This document shows positions 12,986 to 64,000 of a DNA stretch of 64,000 nt, piece after piece. The stretch's first letter is position 1. Each line of letters opens with the position of its first letter. The notes under the pieces are model-generated. The model searched no databases, was not told where the DNA came from, and worked only from the letters and a program-made list of their open reading frames with translations. A program made the position numbers and the translations under genes. Origin of the DNA: Thamnaconus septentrionalis (Eukaryota > Chordata > Actinopteri > Tetraodontiformes > Monacanthidae); NCBI GenBank assembly GCA_009823395.1, contig CM020513.1:15693501-15757500 (forward strand), in the 5' to 3' direction.

Positions 12986-15860
12986 GATAAGGATAAGCCC
13001 TCTCTCTATTCTCTGTCCCTTATCTGTTCTTTGAAAAATTCTCACCGAAAGATCGTTCATATCAGTGTTGCAGTCTTTTTTTCTGCCGCAAATCCTGATT
13101 TGTAGTTTCTCTGGCCAGTTTTGGAGGGAATTCATCAAACTAAAACGCTTTTCTTCGGGGCATGGAGAACAGCGATTCATGGTGTGTTATGTAGGTTAGA
13201 TGAAAGTTTCTGATAATGGCATCTGACAAAAATTACAGTGCACGTACAACGGTGTGAGCGTTGTTTTATGGTAATATGGGCTGAAGATCAGGCGTCTTGG
13301 GGTATCCGCCACCGTCGATGCCTCTGCTAACCTTTTCCAGCTCAGATTTCTACCACCCTCTGCACTGTTATTCTCTTGTGATATATTTCTCCCCCTGACT
13401 TTCTTTTCGACTCTCTCTTTTCATATTCTCACGGTACCCTGGCTCGCCCAGAATGCTAATGGTCTGGCCAGACATTCTTTTTTGTATAATTTCTTTCCTT
13501 TATGGTGTGTGTGTGCTTTTAGAACCCGTCCTTATTTATTTTTTGGTAGAGCAGTGATTTTCTTTTTTCCTTCCCCCCCACACACCACGGCTCCCTTGCC
13601 CTATTATTACCCTGTTATTTCACCGCTATTCAGGTGTGTTCGTCGCAGGCATTTTGTTAAATTGCTGCTTTTCAGCCACATAATTAACAAGTCGTCTATT
13701 GCGGCTCACCTGCATCCCGAGGCGCCGGGTCCCCGGAGCAAAGCGGGCGAAGACGTCGCGGGCAGAATGCAGCATCATAGCTAAGATGCGAACAAATAAT
13801 TACCCTTCATGTGAAAACACTCAATTAGCCTCCATTTCAGTGTAAAATAATGAGCTTCTCTCCAAGTGGAACCCCGGAGTTTCAACTGTAATTAGTCTAA
13901 AAAGGAAGGCATCCCAGCAGCTCAGTGGACGATAACATGACCGTTTTATTCCCTCCAAAGCAAATAACACACTAGACGAGCAGCATATTTTCCTTGCACC
14001 ACGAAAAAACACCCGTGTCTGTGGAGGTTTGCATCAATATGTGTTTTGTGTTGAAAGGAAACATCACAAATAGAAGGGCAACATAAAAAAAGGAAGGCGA
14101 GGGATGGGGAGGGTTGTTGTGGTGGCTACAAATAAGCAACCTGACCGATGGGCAGCTGTGGATGGATACAATAATCCACCTCATATTCGTTCTGTATTGG
14201 AGACTGCATCTCAATGCGTTGCTACCGTCTGCGCATGGGTTGATTTTTTTTTGATTTTTTTTTTGGTATTCATGAGCCCACTGTCCAAACATTTGTTAAA
14301 GTAATAGGCTGTGAATTAAAAAGCTCCATGTTGAGAGTAAAGCTCCATTGTTGCAGCGTCCTAGCCGGCATATGTTTGCCTGTGTTTTCTTGAAAGGCTG
14401 CTCTGATTGACGTACATTTCAAAAAGGTTGAATTGCCTGAGTGAACTTTGCTTCAGCTTGAGGGTATACGCTTCATGTTGGAGTTTTGGGTTCCCATGTA
14501 GAATGCTTAATGTTCTCATTTAGTTCTGCTCCACACACCCACACACACCCACACACACGGATATCCGCATGTCTTGACCAGCGCCCACACACTTGGGTTC
14601 TCTAAACCCTTGCTTGCTCATATTCAGCTACTTGAAACCACTTTAGCACGTCGCCATCAAAAAGCATCCAGGATGATTTTAATAACAAGTGCTGTGCTCA
14701 ATTGTGCCCTTGCAAGCTCGATGAGCCAGAACAGACAGCCTGATTTTTAAATCTCTTTGTAACATGCCTAAATATTCATATAGAGACACACCACAATGAA
14801 AAATTACATGTGGTTTCAGCTCACTGAACGTTTGCTGCTTTCCTGTTTTTGGCATCACTGATCTGAAGCCAATCCCCTTTGGCCAATATTGACTTAGAAG
14901 CTTTGGCAGAAAGTGGCTCCAGACCAAGGCAGTCACCATCGAAAATACCAGTACAGAGCAGCAGAAAATGGAATATGGAAAACTGTGTTGTGTAAGTCAT
15001 TCTATCTCCAGCGGAGGATTTAAAATATTATGAAAGTGACTTCTGACACCTAGTAAGCTGATTTGATCATTTTTGAACTGTTCTACCCTGCAGTTATGGC
15101 TCTGAAATGTTAAGCAAATGTTATTTTGAGACAAAAAATTTAAACGAAACTATTGATGTGGTGAGTGGGCTGAGAAAAAAGATAAAAAGAGACGATCACT
15201 TCAAACTAGCTTTTGCGTGAAACCCGACGAACTTGTTGGTCTCTAACACAAGTTCAGACTCTTTAGTAGTTCAAACTTCAAACTTACACACTTGACATTA
15301 ATATCACGTCGACCTGTTTTTTTTTCTCAGTTTGCCTTTGTAAAGGGTCACAAAATCTAAGTTCCATTCAGGAAAGACAAAAATATATGTCCCCTTGCTC
15401 AGCACGGATCACACGCTGAGGTCACAGTCAACTCTTCTTCCTTCTAAATTCTGCAGATGCACCCAGGACAAGTCGCCCGTTTATCGCAGGGCTTAATGTT
15501 AACCGTGGCGCCACCGTGTGACCTTGGTTTTGCATCCCTTGAAAGTTTTCTTTCTTCTTGCACCCAAGCAAAACACTGCTTTCATTAGTAATTTGCCACA
15601 CACTGGCAATTCGTAATGATTAGCCTTTGTAATTATTAGAACTAGATCATGTTGAGCAGAATTTAGCAAAAATTCATGGCTTTGCGACATGAATGTATTG
15701 ACGGTATAAAGTTGATATAAAGAAGGCAAAAGCAGGAGGCACCTGGGATGGTTGATAGTGGTGCTGCACAGTGGGCAGTGTAAGGTCAGAGCTGTAATGC
15801 AGACCCAGTCATAGTGGCAGGGTGACTAATGACCCTTAGTGCTCTCAATTATTACCACTG

Positions 15861-15865
<5 letters not shown>

Positions 15866-15894
<29 letters not shown>
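15866..15894. repeat. (CA)n microsatellite
   Basis: Uninterrupted CA units. Confidence 0.97.
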
Positions 15895-15896
<2 letters not shown>

Positions 15897-17135
15897 TCTG
15901 CACGCAATCAAGCATGATCCAGGCACACTCTTTGGAGGCAGCAATGCCAGTGTTCCGATTTCTCTCTCAATTTCCCAAGACCCACGCTCTCTAAATGAGG
16001 ACATGAGCACTTTAGGAAATGGGTTTCTCTCCCAATAAACGCAAGCTGGTGTACCACAAATTAACTTTTGACCTGCAACAGTCAATATAAATGTGGGTCT
16101 TATTCATTTTTCCGGGTTACACTTCAACCCTGCCCTTTCCGGAGGTCATTTCCGATGGGTTGGCCCAGATGTTGTTTGCGATGGGGTGTCTGTCCGGTCA
16201 GTCATTCATCGTCTCATTGATTAAAGATGTAACAAAGTCTGAATGAATGACCTCAACAACCTCTAACGTCGGGTCGCCAGAGCAAATTAACCATAATAAT
16301 GTCACATTAACCTTTTGGACTGGTGTAATTCACTTTATGTAATTTACATTGCATGCAACGTTAACCTGTTATGTGGATTCCTGATGGTAACTAAGCATGG
16401 CTAGGAAGCTAAACCCTAGTAAGAAAACTGAAATATCTGCTCAATTTATTCCGCACATGACACATGACATTAAAAAAAAAACAGCATTTAATATATATCC
16501 TCTCACAGAGCAATCTCCTGTCCAAAGAAGTCAGATTAATCTTGTGCAGGCATAATTTACCAATAGAGTTCTTGAGGTCTACAGCTCCTTGTGGGAATGT
16601 AAGATCAGTTTTGCACAGCTCTGTAATTTAAGACCGCCGGCCCCTTTGGGTTTATGTGCAAATCATTACAGCAGCAGTTTCAAAAACGGGACTTAATTAT
16701 AGATACTTGACAAATTGAGTCAAATTGAAAAACACCTTGCCGCCAGCTTTATATTACATTCAACCAGACAAGACCCCCATGAGCTTCGGCCCCTAGACCG
16801 GTTGGTTTGCAGACAGCCTGCAGCCTCTGGAGAGACCTCCATCCTGCTGCGTCTGCTCTCCTCCGTCCTCACACACATCCATTCTTCCCCACCGCCCCGT
16901 CAAAACCCTCTAGCCCCCCTCCACCTCTCCCCCATCTCCCCACCTCCCTACTCGCTTGTCTTCCTTCGCTCTACTGGGCCCATGAAGGTGAGGCAGTCCC
17001 CAGCGGCACTACTGTACAGATTGCTGTGCTTCCTCCTCAAATGGAGGCGACTCTCCTGTGAATACCCCTAGAAAGAGTGGGAGCGCTGCTTTCATCCACC
17101 TTTTGTCTGGTTGTTGTGGTCTCAAATCACACCGC

Positions 17136-17165
17136 GTGTCCACGGTTGTCCTTGACCGTGGACAC
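17136..17165. repeat. Perfect 11-bp stem with 8-nt loop
   Basis: gtgtccacggt (17136-17146) pairs fully with accgtggacac (17155-17165). Confidence 0.9.
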
Positions 17166-17459
17166 ACAAGGCAGTGGCATGCATTGTGCCGCTATCGGTA
17201 AAAGCTACCGGAAAAAATAAGAAAGCAATCTCCCTCCATGGACTTGGGTCCAGATTAGCGACTGCTGCCAGCGGAAGCTTGTCCTTTAAAGCTCTTTTAC
17301 AAGTAGGATGTGTGAAGAATCTGTGACAGCATCATTTTAAAAACTTCTTCTGGCTTCCAAGAACTGCTCTTCCCCAAATGCTTTAATATGTTGGTGTACT
17401 TTTTAATATGTTTGTGCCTGGCATCCCCTTGACTGTTTGGTTTTTCTTTACCTCCCTAA

Positions 17460-17491
<32 letters not shown>

Positions 17492-17896
17492 ACTTCAGAG
17501 GATTCTGCTCTTCCTCGGGGTTACGACAGGTTCTTTTATCATTCTCTTTGAAAATGTAAAACTGAATCTAGGATCTGTTCATATCCACTAAACACTCAGC
17601 CAGACGTGTGCTGGCTCATGAAAATGGAACATGCCTCTTTATCACAATATAAAAGGATCCATTATGTGTCTGCATTCACAGCATATTTGTGCGTGATATA
17701 TTGTGAGCAACCATTATACTACCAACACAAAACGTCCCGTGAGCTTTAAGTAGAAAATGAAAACTGGACTGTGGAGTCCAATAAAACATTTTGGACAGTC
17801 TGGTACCTGGTATGCACGCATGCATGTCTTGCTAAGCACCTACAGTCACCTGGACATCCAGCCGCTGCAGTTGAACATTTCTTTCCCTGTGTTCAG

Positions 17897-59774
<41,878 letters not shown>

Positions 59775-59835
59775 AGCCGCAGCGCCACCAGCTGGACCAC
59801 CACGCCGCCGGCTCCATCCTAAGGCCTTATTGACC

Positions 59836-59870
<35 letters not shown>

Positions 59871-61020
59871 GCCACCCATTTCCGTGACATTTATTGGGTT
59901 TATTGGGTTTATTAGGGTGTATTTATCAGCTTTTAACTGGCCTGCTCAGCCTTGTTCCACCTCCCATCGTATTTATTGCACCTTTGAAATGTAAAGAAAT
60001 GACGATTAAGAAGAAGTGCAGACGTCTGAACTTCCGTTCAAACGTAGGCTTCCTAAATTTCCCATAATTCAACCAGCCTTCTTCAGACCTCCCCCAAGAT
60101 AAATGCCTCACCCTGCAAATTCCCCCCCACCCCGACCACCAGGGTTTCTAGAGAGAGATTTTGCTCGGCGGCCCGATGAGTCTTTCATCAGAGGTGTCAG
60201 AATGCCTCCAGAACCAAACAAATGATCCGGCTGTTTTCCCCGCAGTGACGAACGAGCCATACCCCCCCCCCCCCCGACCGTTCCACGGCGCACACGTAAA
60301 ATAAAAGCTCCGAGTTTCTGATGGTGTTTTTTTTTTTAACCTGGCCCTGCGGGACCTTAAAGTCCTGGCGCCATTCATGAACGGCAGGAACAGTTGAGAT
60401 TAAATATTGAGAGGGCCGGCGGAGACGCCCCGCCAGGTGGTTTGATTTGCTGCTCGGCCCTCAATCACCACAACACCGTGGGAATTGGCCGTAGACACGG
60501 CAGAAATCAGTCACTAATTCTGCAGCACTTGAAGAAGAGCAGCGGTGCTTTTGCATTTTAAAAAAGAAAAGAACGGAGAGAGAGAGCGAGAAGGCGCTCC
60601 ACTGACCTTTGCAGCATTTTTCTGCTCGGCTGCTGCTGCTGGTAAGAAACATCATTTTCTCTTCATTTTCCCTTTGGATCCTATATTGATTTTTTCTTTG
60701 ACGGGAGGCCTTCACTTCCACAATATCTTCATCAATGTGGAGCTCCTCTTCCTCCTCCTCTTCGCCTTCCTCCTCTTCCTCGTGCAGCCAACGCTGTAGT
60801 TCGCACCAACATAACTCACAACTCCTGCCGTCTCACAATCAAAGAAGAAAAAAAAAGAAACGCCTCACAGAGTTGAAGGCCGGATGGTGACAGTGAACAC
60901 GAGATCTTGTCGTCTCCAGATTTTCTACCTTTTTCTTTTGTACCTCTTTTTTATTTACCTGACTGTGGATGTTGATATTGTGGAGCCGTGTCTCATGCAG
61001 GAATAAAAACACAACGACTT
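59775..61020 (+). other. Probable furin 3' UTR
   Basis: Runs from the TAG stop to a predicted cleavage site just after AATAAA at 61002-61007. It carries ten CAG units (59839-59868), a threefold tttattggg tandem (59890-59914), an earlier AATAAA at 60300-60305, C runs and T runs. No open frame of note. The extent is inferred only from the poly(A) signal. Confidence 0.55.
59839..59868. repeat. (CAG)10 in the 3' UTR
   Basis: Ten CAG units 65 nt after the furin stop. In the unshifted frame of the last exon they would read as polyglutamine. Confidence 0.97.
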
Positions 61021-61039
61021 TGGCCGTGTGTCTCTGTAG

Positions 61040-61080
<41 letters not shown>
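61002..61080 (+). terminator. Candidate polyadenylation signal with TG-rich downstream element
   Basis: AATAAA at 61002-61007 is followed within about 35 nt by a TG tract (about 61039-61079). AAUAAA followed by a GU-rich element is the canonical arrangement for cleavage and polyadenylation. An AATAAA at 60300-60305 is an alternative without a comparable downstream tract. Confidence 0.5.
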
Positions 61081-61081
<1 letters not shown>

Positions 61082-61175
61082 CGTGCGAGAGAGAGAGAGC
61101 AAGTGAGAGTCCGTCCTCAACTGCCAGGCCTTTACGAGGTTCTAAACGGGCCTTAAATGCAGCAGATGGCTTTTC

Positions 61176-61176
<1 letters not shown>

Positions 61177-61233
<57 letters not shown>
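61177..61233. repeat. (CTG)19
   Basis: Nineteen uninterrupted CTG units downstream of the likely poly(A) site. Confidence 0.98.
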
Positions 61234-61235
<2 letters not shown>

Positions 61236-61982
61236 TCCTACACATCTGAAAGTTGAACCTGCTATAATTGGAAATAGTCGTACACGCAGGTAGACGGTGG
61301 CCTCTGATTTGCAAGCTCTGCAGTGCAGCGGCAGGTGGTGCAGTTCAGGCTGCAGCCAGCAGGGGTCGCTCTAGCGGCCGCCGCCTTTCATTAGGTGCCC
61401 CCACCCCTGAGTGTGTGTGTGTGTGTGTGCGTGTGTGTCCTGTGACTTGTTCTAATTAGCTGCCCTGCCACACTCTAATTACGCTTGGCAAGAACTATTA
61501 GATTAATTAAAACAACAAATCGCTTCAGCCACTGGCCGCCTCCCTCGCTCCTCGCTGCATCCACTTGGATGCGGATGTTCTGCAGCCCTGCGAGGTCACA
61601 CACTTCTTTGTTGTGGTGCGCCTGAACGCAGCATCAGCAGCATTGTGCAGTTCTGTGTGTGTGTGTGTGTGTGTGTGTCTGTGTGTCTGCTCGGCAGGTC
61701 TGCAGCATCCCCAGGGTCGGCAAACCTCTCGGGAATGAGACACTCTTGTTCTTCTTCTCATCCTTCTTTTAGTCTTCTCATCCTCTTCTTCTCCTCCTCA
61801 AACTTCTCATCCTCTTCTTCTCGACATTCTCTTCTTCTCCTCCTCATCCTCTTCTTCTTCTCTTCCTTTCCTTCTTCTCCTCCTTCTCCTCCCCTGATCT
61901 ATTTTTCATGTGGTGCGAACCAAAGTTGCATGTCTTTGTTGTCGCTTTAGCAGCAGAGTTGAACCTCTCATGATTGGACAAA

Positions 61983-61985
<3 letters not shown>

Positions 61986-62063
<78 letters not shown>
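61986..62063. repeat. (TC)n tract, 78 nt
   Basis: Uninterrupted TC units. Confidence 0.98.
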
Positions 62064-62067
<4 letters not shown>

Positions 62068-63603
62068 CCGACTCGATGCTGCCCCCTACCGAGGGAGGAG
62101 GTTCAGCCATCCGCGACGGGTGGAAAATGAAAGAGAGAGAAACCTGACGAGGTCGAGCTCTCAGCTCTCATACTTCAATCTTTATTGGCTTCAGTCGTCT
62201 CTGCTGTTCTGATGCAGCGCCGACTCCTCGTCAATAAACAGCAGAGGCCTTCACTGTGCCTCGGAACAAGTGAAACATTGGAGAGAAAAGGAAAGAAAAG
62301 AAAAACATCAATGCTACATCACGGATCACGTTTAAGAAAAGAGGAGATAAAGGGGGGGGTAGTGGTACAGAAGAGGAGGATGGGGGTTCGAGACAAGGTC
62401 ACAAAGACTGGGGGGAGGGGACGGAGGAAGAGGAAGAGAAGGAAGAGTGAGAGAAAGGAGGAGGAGGTGGTGTGCAAATTCAAGACGCAGCAACAGCAGC
62501 TGGTGAAATGTCAGCAGCCTCAACCATGGAAGAGGAAGAGGAGGAAGAGGAGGCGGGGGGACAGAGATGTGGTCAGGAAATGTTTGCATTTCTGATTCTT
62601 CCCCATGTCCTTCTTCCAGAACCTCTGCTTCCCTCAACCAGTCCAGGAATGAGTACGAGCGTGGTGTGGTTCTACAGCTGCTATCCAGATGATTTGACTG
62701 CTTTGACTGCTTTGACATTTCCACCAGAGCAACAAAGGTTTTTTACCCTCAAGTGTTCTGATCATTTCTGATAACACGCTGCAGAATATTAAACCAGGTT
62801 GGCTTCTAGAATTTTAAATCAGAACCAGGCTGAATATGAACCGACGCCCCAGCACTGTTTGTGTATTTAGGCTTTTCCTAATGTGGCTGTGAACTCGTAA
62901 AGTCAACGACAGCAGCGCTGCGATATTTATTAGCACGCGTTTTAAAGTCATAAATCAGGGCAACGCCAGCCACCCGTAAATAGTGTTTAATAATTGTCAC
63001 CATGGCAGGTCATGTGAAAAACAGCCTCTGCTGATGAGTCACAGTGACGCCTGCAGAAAAGGCCAGTTCATGTTCAATTTTTTACATTTATTTTTTTTTT
63101 AATGACACATTTGAATGCATTGAGCAGCAGCTTGGAAATCCACTGGGCTTCTTCACTGCAGTTGCTGGTGGCAGAAACCTCAAAGAGACACTGACTGCGT
63201 TCAAATTAGACATCGACAATCGTTCTTCCCACTTATTGGCAGAAATTGAGCCAATTTATTGGATTTTCACTGCGGGGAAGAGACGTCCTCTGCTACTTGG
63301 GTTGAAATCTTTGGACAGGAAAAGAAGAAGAAGCAGCAGCAGCGTTTCTCTTTCAAAAGACAAAAAAAAAGTGTAGTTGCAGTTTTGAAATATTTCTTTT
63401 CCAGTTGATCAGCAACATTCTCCCAACTCTGGACTGAACCCAACATGTATCTGCATAGCCCAACATCACCATCTCTCAATTTGGGTGAAGTGCACCTTTA
63501 AGTGAAGGGTGTCGCCCCCGGTGGCCGTGGATGATGGACATGGACGACACGCAACAGCGCCACCAGTGGTCCCTGATATTGCACACTGTGAAACTAGACG
63601 CAG

Positions 63604-63604
<1 letters not shown>

Positions 63605-63691
<87 letters not shown>
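63605..63691. repeat. (CA)n microsatellite, 87 nt
   Basis: Uninterrupted CA units. Confidence 0.98.
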
Positions 63692-63693
<2 letters not shown>

Positions 63694-64000
63694 GTCTATC
63701 TGCTGTATGGTGAATATGAGGTACAGTCTTCCTCGGTCTGACTCATCTACTGCACACAGCGCAGCAAAACGCCACCCAGACGTGGGAATGCGGCGACATT
63801 TTCCAGATTCTCTTCAGCAAACAGGAAGTGTGGAGGGGAAACAGGAAGTGAATGAGTATCTACAGGTGCACAGAGGGAGTCAATGCGGTGAAACAGGAAG
63901 GTGGGGGTCTCGGGGACAAATGGTGAGAGTCGCCCCACTTTCTCCCCGGACGCATTCAAGTCTGTCGTGAATTGGAATTTATAAAAACAAACAAAAAAAT

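Larger units (their letters stand above)
61081..64000. other. Repeat-rich 3' flank, no gene recognised
   Basis: Contains a 19-unit CTG run (61177-61233), GT runs (about 61411-61436 and 61656-61684), CT/CTTCTC-rich DNA (61747-61895), a TC tract (61986-62063), purine-rich DNA (about 62280-62560) and a CA tract (63605-63691). Open frames here are products of low-complexity sequence. Confidence 0.6.

Overview
This window looks like nuclear DNA of a vertebrate, most likely a ray-finned (percomorph-type) teleost. It has one multi-exon gene with kilobase introns, very dense CA/GT, CT/GA and CTG/CAG microsatellites, short interspersed repeats and cut-and-paste element remnants of the kind common in fish, and no bacterial gene organisation. 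The species cannot be named from the sequence alone.

The only protein-coding gene I can support is a furin-type proprotein convertase on the + strand, with 14 recognisable coding exons between 17897 and 59774. In order they encode the end of the propeptide, the dibasic activation site (RKKR before Asp), the subtilisin-like catalytic domain with its Asp, His, oxyanion Asn and Ser, the P domain, a cysteine-rich region, a transmembrane helix, and a cytoplasmic tail ending in TAFIKTQSAI, close to human furin's TAFIKDQSAL. All junctions keep the reading frame, and the phases and lengths agree with mammalian furin as I know it. The first coding exon (signal peptide and start of the propeptide, about 59 codons in other furins) is not visible and probably lies upstream, so positions 1-17896 are read as part of a long 5' intron. 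I cannot tell which teleost furin paralogue this is.

Layout: 1-17896 is 5' intron with microsatellites and small inverted repeats. 17897-27058 holds exons for the propeptide, activation site and catalytic Asp. 27059-39128 is a 12-kb intron with an RTE-like retrotransposon fragment and a SINE-like copy. 39129-50513 carries the catalytic His, oxyanion Asn and Ser exons. 50514-57088 carries the end of the catalytic domain and the P domain, with long CT, CTG and GA tracts in the introns. 59075-59774 is a GC-rich last exon. The 3' UTR probably ends near 61020, and 61020-64000 is repeat-rich flank.

Main oddities are: an apparent one-base deletion inside the transmembrane coding region that separates the furin tail from its upstream frame; a GC-AG intron; loss of the RGD tripeptide in the P domain (RGK here); a TG tract directly before the activation-site exon; long complementary CT/GA and CTG/CAG tracts in the two introns flanking exons 52107-57088; and a Harbinger-like miniature element carrying a short Myb/SANT-like reading frame. 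No other gene, RNA gene or CRISPR array is supported.
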